DNA of 64,000 nucleotides from assembly GCF_003362805.1 (NCBI RefSeq), contig NZ_QNQT01000009.1, forward strand, positions 114,176-178,175, read 5' to 3'. Of this stretch, positions 17,391 to 26,007 are shown piece after piece. This DNA is from Neobacillus piezotolerans. Its GTDB lineage: Bacteria; Bacillota; Bacilli; Bacillales; Cytobacillaceae. The stretch's first letter is position 1, and each line of letters starts with the position of its first letter. A program made the position numbers and the translations under genes. The notes beneath the pieces are model-generated. The model had not been told where the DNA came from. It made no database searches and worked only from the letters and a program-made list of their open reading frames with translations.

Positions 17391-17654
17391 ATGACCGATA
17401 TGGATAACGGCTTTTTCAAGAACATTGAAAAAAAGACCGGCGTAAATATGAAGGATATCTTTGATCTTGCCGCGTCTCTACAAAATGCGAATTTTAAAGA
17501 CGAAAACACCGTCCGGGGCGTGATTCAGCGGGTGTCCCAGATTGCGCGCAAGCCAGTGACGAAGGATGTCGAAGACAAACTTGTCCAGTCAATCATCAAC
17601 GATGGCAAATCGCTTGATTTTAACACGATCGCGAATATGCTGAACAAAAAATAA
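17391..17654 (+). CDS. spoVIF: stage VI sporulation protein F
   Basis: An 87-residue protein (YjcC). It contains NGFFKNIEKKTGVNMKDIFDL and ends in LDFNTIANMLNKK, typical of SpoVIF, which is needed for coat assembly and for GerE-linked late mother-cell gene expression. GGAGG at 17380-17384 is 6 bases before ATG 17391; a GTG at 17388 and an ATG at 17400 are alternatives. Own sigma-K promoter and terminator. Confidence 0.9.
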   Translation: MTDMDNGFFKNIEKKTGVNMKDIFDLAASLQNANFKDENTVRGVIQRVSQIARKPVTKDVEDKLVQSIINDGKSLDFNTIANMLNKK

Positions 17655-17656
17655 CA

Positions 17657-17692
17657 AAAGTCCGGCCGTTTCAACACTTGGCCGGACTTTTG
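17657..17692. terminator. bidirectional terminator between spoVIF and a small minus-strand gene
   Basis: AAAAGTCCGGCC / GGCCGGACTTTT, 12-bp perfect stem, A-rich on one side and T-rich on the other. Confidence 0.9.
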
Positions 17693-17727
17693 CTTTGAAT
17701 GGTGAAAACCGTGCAGCCTTTTGGCGG

Positions 17728-17880
17728 TTATTCCGCACTGCCTTCAGCTTGAGCTTCCTTTTCATAGGCGATGACCACAAGGTTCTTGTTCGCCTGGCCG
17801 CTCAAGGATTGTTCAAATGATTTAATCTTGTTTACCAATTGCTCCGGCAAGTTCGCCGCGGCATAAGTTTTTTCTTCCAT
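17728..17880 (-). CDS. small hypothetical protein
   Basis: A 50-residue ORF with GGAGAGG about 8-9 bases before ATG 17880 on the minus strand. The sequence (MEEKTYAAANLPEQLVNKIK, ending KEAQAEGSAE) is acidic, soluble, and probably one or two helices with a short beta segment NLVVIAYEK. It is divergent from the GNAT gene and shares the spoVIF terminator. The ribosome site and clean frame support a real gene. Not recognised. Confidence 0.65.
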   Translation of the reverse strand: MEEKTYAAANLPEQLVNKIKSFEQSLSGQANKNLVVIAYEKEAQAEGSAE

Positions 17881-17945
17881 CGCTCTCACCTCTCCTTTAT
17901 CATTGACAGTACAAGAAACGAATATTCAGCGTGAGGAGGATGGGG

Positions 17946-18476
17946 ATGGATATCGATATCAGGAGGCCAAAATACGCGGATGCTCCGGAATTGCACCTTC
18001 TTTTTCGGACAGTCATTTCCGATACATACATTAAAGAAGGCATTGGCGAACTCGTGGACGATATGGAGGATGAGATACAAACGAAGGAAGCATACTTGAA
18101 AAAGGACTTTTCGAGCAATGGCGAAGAACGGCATTTTTTGGTCGCAAGCAAGGGGGGAAGGATCGTCGGAACCATTGAGTTTGGCCCCGCGAGCAGCCTC
18201 ATCCTTGAATGCACCCATGGAGCATTAAGCGGCCTAATGGAGGTTGGGACGGTATTTGTCCATCCCGAATTCCAGCAAAGAGGGATTGGCAGCTTGCTCC
18301 TGTCGTCGATTTTTCGAGAGCTTGGGAACAGGGGAATTGACGAATGCTGCCTAGACAGCGGGTATCGGACCGCCCAGAAAATCTGGAAGAAGAGATTCGG
18401 CGAGCCGGAGTACGTCCTGAAGGATTTTTGGGGCAAAGGGTTTGACCATATGATTTGGAAAATCCATATCAGGTAA
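17946..18476 (+). CDS. GNAT family N-acetyltransferase
   Basis: A 176-residue acetyltransferase. The acetyl-CoA-binding motif A is visible as VGTVFVHPEFQQRGIGSLLL (Q/RxxGxG/A = QQRGIG). The N-terminus MDIDIRRPKYADAPEL is typical. ATG 17946 has AGGAGG 6 bases upstream; the overlapping upstream codons at 17931 and 17940 sit on that site. The substrate is unknown. Divergent from the small gene at 17728. Confidence 0.85.
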   Translation: MDIDIRRPKYADAPELHLLFRTVISDTYIKEGIGELVDDMEDEIQTKEAYLKKDFSSNGEERHFLVASKGGRIVGTIEFGPASSLILECTHGALSGLMEVGTVFVHPEFQQRGIGSLLLSSIFRELGNRGIDECCLDSGYRTAQKIWKKRFGEPEYVLKDFWGKGFDHMIWKIHIR

Positions 18477-18488
18477 TCGGAATGAAGA

Positions 18489-18528
18489 AGGGCACCCTGC
18501 CAAAACGGCCGGGGTGCCCTGTTTTTTG
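18489..18528. terminator. terminator between the GNAT gene and yjcD
   Basis: AGGGCACCC / GGGTGCCCT, 9-bp perfect stem, then GTTTTTTG on the plus strand. Confidence 0.87.
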
Positions 18529-18551
18529 TTAAAAATCAACTCGAACAATCG

Positions 18552-20813
18552 TTACCTCTTTAAATCTTTCCTTACAGGCGTGAGGAAACGGGTCGGGTTT
18601 GCCGCGCGGTTGCGGCGCATCGACGGCACGGAAATGTAGAGCCGTTCCATCGCCCTTGTGATGGCGACATAAAACAGCCGACGCTCTTCCTCGATCGGGG
18701 CAGGGTCTCCGTTCCGCAGGCTTTCAAGTGCATAATCATGCGGCAATCCGCCGTCAACGGCTCCAAGAATATAAACGGTTTTATATTCAAGCCCTTTTGC
18801 CCGGTGGATGGTGCTAAGCGTGATCGCGCTTGGGAAGTGCTTGCCAAGATTCTTGATTTCCCTGTTCATAGCGGCCATATGGGAAGCATGCTCGAGCAAT
18901 GCGGGAATCGTATCGAACGATTTCGCGGCGACCTTTAAATCTTTTACATCATCAGAGCCTTTTTCAAGCTTGTTCCCTTCACTGCCGCGTTTTTTTAAAT
19001 AATCAAGGAATCCAAGTTCTTTTTCAATTTTCTCGATTGCCGCATAAGGTGCGAGGCTCCGCATTGTTTTTAGCGCGCTGACAGCCGATTGCAGCTTTTT
19101 CTGTTGGAAGGCGTGGGCTGTTTTGACTTTTCCGAGCGCTTCGAGGGCGGTGCAGTCGTCAAGGATTGTTGCCGCCTTAATATCCGAAAGGACTTCCTGT
19201 TTTAAAAATAGTGCCGGAAGGATTGCTGCGACGGCCTGTATGTCATCTTCATCAACAGCGAGGCTCAGGAATCCGAGGACAGTTTTAACAGTACGGCGCT
19301 CATAAAATGACTCGGCGTCCTGTTCAATCCGGAAGGGCAGGTTCGACGAGGCAAGCCGCTCGAACACAGCTCGCGAGCCTGCATGCGTCCGGTAAAGAAT
19401 TGCGAAATCGCCGGGGTCGGCGCCTGCGGCAATCTTTTCCTGAAGGTCACTAACGACCATCGTCGCCTCTTCCTCTTCATCGTAAGGGAAGAACACAACA
19501 GGGGGAATGCCTGCAGATGAACGTGCAGCCATTTCCTTCCTGCGCCTTTTTTTGTTAAAAGAAATAATCCGGTTCGCGGCGGAAACGATTTCGTTGGAAG
19601 AACGGTAATTCTGGCTCAGCAAAACAGTCCTCGCCCCAGGAAAGTCATGTTCAAAATTAAGCAGGAACTCGGGCGAGCTCCCGCGGAATGAATAAATCGT
19701 CTGGTCGTCATCGCCGACGGCGCAGACATTTTTTGTTTTAGCCGAAAGCATCTTGATCAATTCGTACTGGACCTTGTTTATATCCTGGAACTCATCAATC
19801 AGGAAATAACGGAACCGGTCCTGGTACATTTCCAGAATGCCAGGCGAGGACCGGAACAGTTCATGGCAGCCCGTCAGCATATCGTCAAAATCGAATAGCC
19901 CCTGGCGCTGCTTATACGCTTCATAGCGCTCGTAGAGAAGGAGCGCGGTTTCCTCCCATTCGGTATCGGGCCTGGCCTCCGAGGGCGACATGAGGGAATT
20001 TTTCCAAAAACCGATTTGCTGGAGGGCGAGGTCAAAAGGAAAATCCTTTTCGGACAGGCCGAGTTCCCTGGCAGCGTCCTTGATGATTCGTTCGCGCTGC
20101 CACTCCTTTTTCAACAGCTTGTCCCCATTCCATCTGGCGCGGTCCGCATGCATAAGAATCCGGTAGAAAATACTGTGGAAAGTGCCGGAAACAAGCTTTG
20201 AAAGGAGTTCGCTTTTCATGTTCGGATAGCGAAGGAGGCGGGATTTCATTTCCTGCGCAGCTTTGGTCGTAAAGGTAACAAGCATGATGTCGGAAGGCGA
20301 AATCCCCCGCACATCAAGCATGTAGGCGGTCCTGGCCGTGAGCACGCGCGTTTTCCCGCTGCCGGCGCCGGCAAGGACAAGGATCGGCCCTTCCGTTTCA
20401 GTCACCGCGGCCGCCTGGTTGCCATCGAGTTTAAATCCTTCCGCCTCAAGCAGCTTTAAATAATCGTGCGGGTCTTCAGGTGCCGGAAGCATCGCTGTTG
20501 CAGCGCCTCCGCCAATGGCCAGCGCTTGGGCTGCCTGGAACGATTCCCCCACCGGTTTCGCATTCGGCACCCGGAATCCTCCAATAACACGTGTATCCTT
20601 GTTTCCATCCGTGGGCCCGGGGCATTCTTTTCCAGGATCATTAAGATGGAAAAAGTGCGGTTCATGCTCAATCCCCAAATAAAGGCGTACGGGTTCGAAG
20701 CAGGCTGGGCATGAGAGTTGCCCATTCCTGCCGGCAAGATATATTTTTTGATAGCGTTCCCTGCTCAATGTTTGTAAATGAACGGTCCCGTTTTGAAAGT
20801 TTGCTGATTTCAT
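18552..20813 (-). CDS. yjcD: UvrD/PcrA-type 3'-5' DNA helicase with a CoiA-like N-terminus
   Basis: A 753-residue superfamily 1A helicase. Visible motifs: Walker A GAGSGKTRVL, TFTTKAAQEMK, FDFDDML, Walker B LIDEFQD, GDDDQTIYSFRG, SQNYRSS, TIHRAKGLEYKTV and VAITRAMERLYIS. Before the helicase, residues 15-60 have GQLSCPACFEPVRLYLG followed by EPHFFHL, the same layout as the CoiA N-terminus at 1061. Start ATG 20813 (MKSANFQNG) has GGGG 8 bases upstream; the frame stays open to 20870. Matches B. subtilis YjcD by place and length. Probably a DNA repair or recombination helicase; specific role unknown. Confidence 0.9.
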   Translation of the reverse strand: MKSANFQNGTVHLQTLSRERYQKIYLAGRNGQLSCPACFEPVRLYLGIEHEPHFFHLNDPGKECPGPTDGNKDTRVIGGFRVPNAKPVGESFQAAQALAIGGGAATAMLPAPEDPHDYLKLLEAEGFKLDGNQAAAVTETEGPILVLAGAGSGKTRVLTARTAYMLDVRGISPSDIMLVTFTTKAAQEMKSRLLRYPNMKSELLSKLVSGTFHSIFYRILMHADRARWNGDKLLKKEWQRERIIKDAARELGLSEKDFPFDLALQQIGFWKNSLMSPSEARPDTEWEETALLLYERYEAYKQRQGLFDFDDMLTGCHELFRSSPGILEMYQDRFRYFLIDEFQDINKVQYELIKMLSAKTKNVCAVGDDDQTIYSFRGSSPEFLLNFEHDFPGARTVLLSQNYRSSNEIVSAANRIISFNKKRRRKEMAARSSAGIPPVVFFPYDEEEEATMVVSDLQEKIAAGADPGDFAILYRTHAGSRAVFERLASSNLPFRIEQDAESFYERRTVKTVLGFLSLAVDEDDIQAVAAILPALFLKQEVLSDIKAATILDDCTALEALGKVKTAHAFQQKKLQSAVSALKTMRSLAPYAAIEKIEKELGFLDYLKKRGSEGNKLEKGSDDVKDLKVAAKSFDTIPALLEHASHMAAMNREIKNLGKHFPSAITLSTIHRAKGLEYKTVYILGAVDGGLPHDYALESLRNGDPAPIEEERRLFYVAITRAMERLYISVPSMRRNRAANPTRFLTPVRKDLKR

Positions 20814-20991
20814 CCTACTATCCCCATATCTGACAGATGTAACACGAACTCTATGATAACAAACATTCACAGTTCCCGAAAGTTTCGATTGTCCCGTTTA
20901 TTGCTGATTCGGCTAAAGGTGGATGGTTTGAAGCGTTCGAGTTTCGGGTAAAGGAGAGTCGATCTAGATCATGAAGAAACGAGGCGTGGCA

Positions 20992-21186
20992 ATGAAGAAG
21001 ACCGTCGTTTACAGCCTGGTACTGCTGATGGGTACGGCAATCCTCAGCATTTTGTTTGAATATTACAGGTTGGGATTTATTCTAGGATTTATTTTCATGG
21101 CTGCATCCGCCACGGCAGGTCTCATGCACTCCGCGGCAAACCAGGACTTTATGGCGGAAGATATTACCGGTGACTTTCATCTTTAA
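20992..21186 (+). CDS. small two-helix membrane protein
   Basis: A 64-residue protein (MKKTVVYSLVLLMGTAILSI start) with hydrophobic segments at about residues 6-20 and 27-47 and an acidic tail FMAEDITGDFHL. I choose ATG 20992 because GAGG is about 8 bases upstream; ATG 20971, with AGGAGA 12 bases upstream, would add seven basic residues. It lies between yjcD and yjcF. No family recognised. Confidence 0.6.
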   Translation: MKKTVVYSLVLLMGTAILSILFEYYRLGFILGFIFMAASATAGLMHSAANQDFMAEDITGDFHL

Positions 21187-21193
21187 AACATAC

Positions 21194-21229
21194 AAAAAGC
21201 TCTTGCCAGTTTCAGGCAGGAGCTTTTCG
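21194..21229. terminator. bidirectional terminator
   Basis: AAAAGCTCTTGCC / GGCAGGAGCTTTT (one G-T pair) between convergent genes. Confidence 0.85.
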
Positions 21230-21231
21230 GT

Positions 21232-21654
21232 TTATAAGGATTTCACCATCGTTTTATGCGGGATTCCGGCATCGAGGAATTCATCGGAAACAACTTCGTA
21301 GCCGAGGCCGGCATAGAACGGAATCGCGTGGACCTGGGCGTTCAGCTTCAGCTTTTTTGCCCCTTGTTCCTTTGCATAATCCTCGATTTTGTTCATGATG
21401 GCTTTACCCGCTCCAGTGCCGCGTGTCTCTTTCAGGACACAGATTCGCTCCACTTTCCCGTATCCGTCGGCAAAGCGGAAGCGGCCCGCGCCCTGAGGCT
21501 CCGTCCCATTGTAGAGGACAAAGTGGGCGCAATCATCCTCGTACTGGTCAATCTCTTCTTCTTCCGGCACCTGCTGCTCGTCAACAAATACCGTCCTTCT
21601 GACTGAAAAGGCATCCTGTATCTCCTTCTCAGTTGTTGCTAACACAACACCCAT
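21232..21654 (-). CDS. yjcF: GNAT family acetyltransferase YjcF
   Basis: A 140-residue GNAT enzyme of the ElaA/YjcF type. The acetyl-CoA motif is in VERICVLKETRGTGAGKAIM (RGTGAG), preceded by FVDEQQVPEEEEIDQYEDDC, a characteristic N-terminal block. The last part holds a beta-bulge and FYAGLGYEVVSDEF. It follows yjcG with a 3-bp gap. Substrate unknown. Confidence 0.92.
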   Translation of the reverse strand: MGVVLATTEKEIQDAFSVRRTVFVDEQQVPEEEEIDQYEDDCAHFVLYNGTEPQGAGRFRFADGYGKVERICVLKETRGTGAGKAIMNKIEDYAKEQGAKKLKLNAQVHAIPFYAGLGYEVVSDEFLDAGIPHKTMVKSL

Positions 21655-21657
21655 AAA

Positions 21658-22176
21658 TTACTCTGCTTCCTTTCCAAGACGGAATGTTTCATAAACCGTC
21701 CACTGCCCGTTATCCAGCTGGTATAGGAAGTGGAAACGGTCAATTTCTTCTTCGTGTTCAATGCCTTGCATCTTTAACGTACCATATACATCGAAATGTT
21801 CATCGTCGGACAGCTTCTGCCCAACGGTAATATGCGGGACGAATTTGTAGGTTTGTCCGGTGCTGTCAATAATATCATTGAGCTCTTTATGGAGGTCTGT
21901 AATCTTGTCATCCGGCTCGACCTTCAGGTAGATGACATTGTTTACTGGATGAAAGGAGCTAATCTTGGATGTCCTGATTTTAAAAGGTTCATGCTGTTGT
22001 GCTGCATCACGAAGCTTTCTTGCTAGTGTTTCAGCTTCTTCTTCGGTTGTTTCAAACGCGTTTACAAGCGTGAGGTGCGGGGCGATCAGCGCATAATGCG
22101 GATCGTACCGTTTTCGGTAAGAATTCACCCAGTCTTGAAGCTGTTTTGATGGAAAAAGCGCAACTCCGAATCTCAT
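21658..22176 (-). CDS. yjcG: 2H phosphoesterase superfamily protein YjcG
   Basis: A 172-residue protein with the two HxTx motifs of the 2H (2'-5' RNA ligase-like) superfamily: PHLTLVNAF and PHITVGQ. Start ATG 22176 (MRFGVALFP) has GGAGG upstream; the frame stays open to 22218 without a site. The fold suggests a cyclic phosphodiesterase or RNA-end enzyme; the substrate is unknown. Operon with yjcF. Confidence 0.92.
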   Translation of the reverse strand: MRFGVALFPSKQLQDWVNSYRKRYDPHYALIAPHLTLVNAFETTEEEAETLARKLRDAAQQHEPFKIRTSKISSFHPVNNVIYLKVEPDDKITDLHKELNDIIDSTGQTYKFVPHITVGQKLSDDEHFDVYGTLKMQGIEHEEEIDRFHFLYQLDNGQWTVYETFRLGKEAE

Positions 22177-22423
22177 ACGACCTACCTCCAAGATTCCAAA
22201 TTTGCTGTATGGAATCATACAGCATATGGTTTTTTAATCCTTCAAAATATTATAGCAAATTTATTTCAGAAAATATATTCTGGACATAACCAATTTACAA
22301 AATAGCCATAAAGTCTGTCGAATTAAGGGATATTAGTACTGTAATAACATAGAAAATAAGGAAAAAAGCTTTAGTAGAAAAGGTTATTCTTAGAAAGAAG
22401 GCGATGCCTTTTCCTGAAGGTTC

Positions 22424-23146
22424 TTAAAACAGTGCTTTAAGAGCCTTCCACAGGTCGGGCTGCCAATAGGTCCATGTGTGGCCGCCTTCAAATTCCGTGT
22501 ATTCGCAGCTTGTTGATTTTTTTGACAGAAGGGAGTGCAGTTCCCTGTTTGGCGAAAGGAAATCCGCGATTTTTCCATTTGCCAGCTCTGCCGCATCTTC
22601 CTCGTCTCCAATTGAATGATACACATGAAGGGGCGGGTTCCCGCTATATTTTTTCACCGCATCAAGAATGGCCTTATTCACAAAGGGGGACTGGGCGATC
22701 ACTTTCCCGAATGTATGCGGATACGTAAGCGCCGCATGCAGGGAAACCGACGCGGCGAGGGAATCACCGGCAAGCGCGCGGGTCGATCCCATCTGGTATG
22801 TCGGATATTCCCGGTCAAGCCACGGAACGAGTTCGTGGGCGAGGAAGCGGAGGTAAGCTCCATGCTTTTCCCCATCAGGGTGGTACTTGCTGCGCCTGTC
22901 CTCTATATCTTTATAAGGGATGCCGACAATCAGCAGGTTTTCAATCTCCTTTTTCGCCAGAAGCTCATCCGCGAGCGTCCCAATCCGGCCAAGTCTGAAG
23001 TAATCATGGCCATCCTGGGCGATCAGAATCGAATATTTATAAAGAGGCGAGAAAGTTGCGGGAAGATGAATCAATAATTCAACTGCCTCACCCAGGGCAG
23101 CGCTTTCAAATTGAGCTTCCTGGATAGTTCCGCGCGGATATTCCAT
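22424..23146 (-). CDS. yjcH: alpha/beta-hydrolase esterase YjcH
   Basis: A 240-residue putative esterase of the Fes/IroE (esterase D-like) family. The nucleophile elbow is RALAGDSLAAS (G-D-S-L-A), an Asp is likely in HSIGDEEDA, and the His in FEGGHTWTYWQ completes the triad. ATG 23146 has GGAGG 8 bases upstream. A possible weak terminator AAGGC-atc-GCCTT sits at about 22399-22411. Natural substrate unknown. Confidence 0.9.
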   Translation of the reverse strand: MEYPRGTIQEAQFESAALGEAVELLIHLPATFSPLYKYSILIAQDGHDYFRLGRIGTLADELLAKKEIENLLIVGIPYKDIEDRRSKYHPDGEKHGAYLRFLAHELVPWLDREYPTYQMGSTRALAGDSLAASVSLHAALTYPHTFGKVIAQSPFVNKAILDAVKKYSGNPPLHVYHSIGDEEDAAELANGKIADFLSPNRELHSLLSKKSTSCEYTEFEGGHTWTYWQPDLWKALKALF

Positions 23147-23290
23147 CACTATTTCCTCCGGCTCATTAGTTTATTACGGAAATTTTACCATAAAAAGCTT
23201 TGTGTAGAGTAATGGATTGAGTTTTGTTAGACGTTAATGGCCGGTGTTTCCAATTAAGGAGTAGGTTTTTTCGGTAAGGGGTCAAACCGA

Positions 23291-23332
23291 ACTTCAGGAT
23301 AAACGGGTAAAACCTGACGGTAAGATAGTAAA
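23291..23332 (+). repeat. degenerate 21-bp repeats upstream of the metG leader
   Basis: Two adjoining units, CTTCAGGATAAACGGGTAAAA and CCTGACGGTAAGATAGTAAA, of the same 21-bp element that recurs at 25383-25506 beyond metG. More degenerate units may extend to about 23242. Confidence 0.55.
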
Positions 23333-23347
23333 TTACGATTTTGCCTA

Positions 23348-23376
23348 TTGAAATAATTTTCCACCGTGATTATAAT
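23348..23376 (+). promoter_or_regulatory. promoter of the metG T-box transcript
   Basis: TTGAAA (23348-23353), 17 bp, TATAAT (23371-23376). Start expected near 23383. Confidence 0.85.
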
Positions 23377-23382
23377 AAATCC

Positions 23383-23697
23383 AACCTAACCGAATACAGG
23401 CGTTGAAGAGGGAAAGTAAAATGATGTTGTTTTTCACAGAGAGCTTCGGGTGCTGAAAAGAAGCAAAAATACTCATTTGAAAAATGGCCTCTGAGCCCCG
23501 TACCAAAAGCGCGGAATCGCGCGAGTAGGCTGCGGCGAGTGCGGGCCCTCGTTATCAAAGCCACGGTATACGAGCAGTCTTTCTGCTCCGTACTTGCAGA
23601 GACTGGCTGCGCGAGCGGCCGGTGAATTAAGGTGGAACCACGGGATAATAGCCTCGTCCTTATCTATTTTTTAGATGAGGGCGGGGCTTTTTTGTTT
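23383..23697 (+). promoter_or_regulatory. T-box riboswitch (Met) of metG
   Basis: Leader with stem I beginning GAAGAGGGAAAGTA, apical CAGAGAGCTTCGGGTGCTGAAAAG and specifier loop TGAAAAATGG. The specifier codon is ATG at 23484-23486. The T-box proper, AAGGTGGAACCACGGG, is at about 23629-23645, and the terminator stem starts at AGCCTCGTCC, pairs with GGGCGGGGCT and ends in seven T. Uncharged tRNA-Met is expected to stabilise the antiterminator and switch on the synthetase gene 23 bp downstream. Confidence 0.95.
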
Positions 23698-23719
23698 TTT
23701 TAAAAAGGAGGAGTTTAAC

Positions 23720-25354
23720 ATGGCAGTTTTTATTGGAGGGGCGTGGCCATATGCGAACGGGTCGCTGCATCTTGGGCACATCGCGAGCCTGCTTCCAGGC
23801 GACATATTGGCCAGGTATTACCGGCAAAAAGGGGAAAGGGTGCTCTATGTTTCAGGTAGCGACTGCAACGGGACGCCAATCGCGATAAGGGCGAAACAGG
23901 AGGGCATCTCACCGGATGAAGTTGCGGATCGCTACCACAAGGAGTTTCAGGAAACGTTTAAGAAACTTGGCTTTTCCTACGATTCCTACACCAGGACGGA
24001 CTCACGGCATCACCACGAAACCGTCCAGCAGCTTTTCCAGAAGCTATTGGAGAACGGCCATATTTATAAAAAGGAAATCGAGCAAACGTACTGTGAAACG
24101 TGCTCACAGTTTTTGCCCGACCGCTATGTCGAAGGGAAGTGCCCGCATTGCGGAGAGCACTCCCGCGGCGACCAGTGCGACCATTGCTCGGCGATTTTGG
24201 ATCCGCTCGATTTGGTGGATAGGAAGTGCAAACTATGCGGAAACCCGCCTTCTGTCAGGAGCACCGAACATTTTTATTTTTCCCTGGCGGATTTTCAGGA
24301 GCGGCTTGCCGAATATGTGGCTGCGGCGAAAAAGTCATCGGCCTGGCGGGCGAATGCCATCCAGTTAAGCGAGCGGTATTTGCGGGAGGGGCTGCAGGAC
24401 AGGGCAGTATCAAGGGATATGGACAGGGGCATCAGCATTCCTGTTAAAGGATACGAGGCGAAGAAAATTTACGTCTGGATTGAAGCGGTGTCCGGCTATT
24501 ATTCAGCGGGGAAATTGTGGGCGGAACAATCTGGCGCCGGCGGTTCGGAGTTTTGGAATGAAGGGACGAAGGCGTACTATGTGCATGGTAAGGACAATAT
24601 TCCGTTCCATAGCATCATCTGGCCGGCCATCCTGATGGGCACGGAAATTCCCGCCTTGCCAACCCATATTGTTTCGAATGAATACCTTACACTTGAAAAG
24701 AAAAAGATTTCCACTAGCCGCAACTGGGCGGTCTGGGTTCCGGAAATCACCGAAAATTACCATCCTGATTCGCTCCGTTATTTTCTCACCATCAACGCTC
24801 CCGAAAGCCGGGATACGGATTTTTCGTGGCGGGAGTTCATATACAGCCACAATGCCGAGCTGCTCGGCGGGTATGGGAATCTCGTGAACCGGACATTGAA
24901 GTTTATTGAAAAATATTATGGCGGGGGCGTTCCGGAAGCGGAGCTGGACCTGGCGATTGAGCGGGAAGTTACTCGAGTTTACAAGTCTGCGGGGAGGCAT
25001 ATTGAAGAGGGCCATTTTAAAAGGCCATTAGAGGAAATCTTCGAGTTTGTGAGGTTTGGGAACAAATACTTCGATGACCAAAAGCCGTGGAAGCAAGTTG
25101 TGGAAGACAAGGATGGTTGTGACCGGACGCTGTTTAACTGTGTTGTTATGCTTATGAATCTTGCGCGGCTTCTTGAACCGTTCCTTCCTTATTCAAGCGG
25201 GAAGCTGAACGCGATGCTTGGCGTTGAGAAAGGTCCGTGGGAACCGGTTTTGGCCTTTTCCGGGAGGATAGGGAATGTGGAGCCTCTATTTGAAAGAATC
25301 GACCTTAATAAAATTGAGGAAGAGGTGGAGAAGTTGAAAGACAGCGCGAAGTAG
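23720..25354 (+). CDS. metG: methionyl-tRNA synthetase, short form
   Basis: Charges tRNA-Met. Class I synthetase of 544 residues with the HIGH-type motif HLGHI near residue 16, a KMSKS-type loop [10 protein letters not shown], and a zinc-binding insertion with cysteine pairs CETC, CPHC, CDHC and CKLC. It lacks the C-terminal tRNA-binding domain that gives the usual Bacillus enzyme about 660 residues. Start ATG 23720 has GGAGGAG upstream. The four-Cys insertion and KIST loop mark the lineage distinct from the housekeeping Bacillus MetS, so this is likely a second MetRS, under T-box control, possibly gained by transfer. Confidence 0.93.
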   Translation: MAVFIGGAWPYANGSLHLGHIASLLPGDILARYYRQKGERVLYVSGSDCNGTPIAIRAKQEGISPDEVADRYHKEFQETFKKLGFSYDSYTRTDSRHHHETVQQLFQKLLENGHIYKKEIEQTYCETCSQFLPDRYVEGKCPHCGEHSRGDQCDHCSAILDPLDLVDRKCKLCGNPPSVRSTEHFYFSLADFQERLAEYVAAAKKSSAWRANAIQLSERYLREGLQDRAVSRDMDRGISIPVKGYEAKKIYVWIEAVSGYYSAGKLWAEQSGAGGSEFWNEGTKAYYVHGKDNIPFHSIIWPAILMGTEIPALPTHIVSNEYLTLEKKKISTSRNWAVWVPEITENYHPDSLRYFLTINAPESRDTDFSWREFIYSHNAELLGGYGNLVNRTLKFIEKYYGGGVPEAELDLAIEREVTRVYKSAGRHIEEGHFKRPLEEIFEFVRFGNKYFDDQKPWKQVVEDKDGCDRTLFNCVVMLMNLARLLEPFLPYSSGKLNAMLGVEKGPWEPVLAFSGRIGNVEPLFERIDLNKIEEEVEKLKDSAK

Positions 25355-25382
25355 GGGGATTTTTCCGCGGGTAACCATGAAA

Positions 25383-25506
25383 CTTCAGGATAAATAGGCT
25401 AACATCCGGGTGACAAGCAAACTTCAGGATAAATCGGAAAAATCTCAGGATAAAATTGAAAAACCTCAGGGTAAAATTGAAAAATCTCACGGAAAACCAG
25501 AAAATT
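25383..25506 (+). repeat. tandem 21-bp degenerate repeats downstream of metG
   Basis: At least four consecutive units from 25422 (CTTCAGGATAAATCGGAAAAA, TCTCAGGATAAAATTGAAAAA, CCTCAGGGTAAAATTGAAAAA, TCTCACGGAAAACCAGAAAAT) plus one more copy from 25383. The period is 21 bp. The same unit occurs upstream of metG at 23291. Confidence 0.8.
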
Positions 25507-25560
25507 TCAATGAATCGATAGCAGTGCGCTAGGAAACAGCTAGCAAAATCCGCGAGAAAG

Positions 25561-25592
25561 GGTGGCTGAGCGATTCAGCCACCTGTTTTTTT
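25561..25592 (+). terminator. terminator downstream of metG
   Basis: GGTGGCTGA-GCGAT-TCAGCCACC perfect stem followed by seven or eight T. Confidence 0.88.
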
Positions 25593-25881
25593 ATTCTGCG
25601 AGAACGTCCTGGTACTCCTCTTTCCGTTCCAACACTTTTTTGGCAAAAGAACATGCGGGGATGATCAGCTTCTGTTCTTCCTTCGCAAAATCCCCAATCC
25701 GGTAGACAAGCTTTTTGCCAAGCCCCCGCCCATTCTGATCTTCATCCACGAGTGTGTGGGTGACGGTAATAATTTCTTTGCCATCCTCGCCGGTGCCCCC
25801 TGGAACATACTGAATCCGTCCAATTACTTTGCCGTTTTCCTCAATATAAAACTCATTGTTTCCATGCTTTATTTCCGTCAT
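25591..25881 (-). CDS. small GNAT-like acetyltransferase (YjdJ/COG2388 type)
   Basis: A 96-residue single-domain member of the short GNAT family. It has VTHTLVDEDQNGRGLGKKLV, with the acetyl-CoA loop NGRGLG, and a conserved Cys-containing end PACSFAKKVLE. GGGAG lies about 9 bases before ATG 25881. Such proteins lack the substrate-binding half of larger GNATs; function unknown. Confidence 0.85.
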   Translation of the reverse strand: MTEIKHGNNEFYIEENGKVIGRIQYVPGGTGEDGKEIITVTHTLVDEDQNGRGLGKKLVYRIGDFAKEEQKLIIPACSFAKKVLERKEEYQDVLAE

Positions 25882-26007
25882 CTAATCAGCTCCCATTCAT
25901 TTCAAATATCCTCCTCATACATTTTCCCCAAAAAATAGCGATTAATCGATAGGTAAAAATATTAATCACCATGTACAATAGGTAGTAAAAAGGGACAGGG
26001 GCTAAAA

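Noticed and set aside
22330..22350. Possible second FapR operator (ATTAGTACTGTAAT)
   Set aside because: Spacing and right arm do not fit the FapR consensus, and no lipid gene is near.
25305..25490. 61-codon minus-strand ORF over the 21-bp repeats
   Set aside because: Its repeated FILRFFxF peptide follows from the 21-bp period (7 codons); no ribosome site.
25383..25506. CRISPR-like array
   Set aside because: Units are contiguous without unique spacers, degenerate and only 21 bp; no cas genes.
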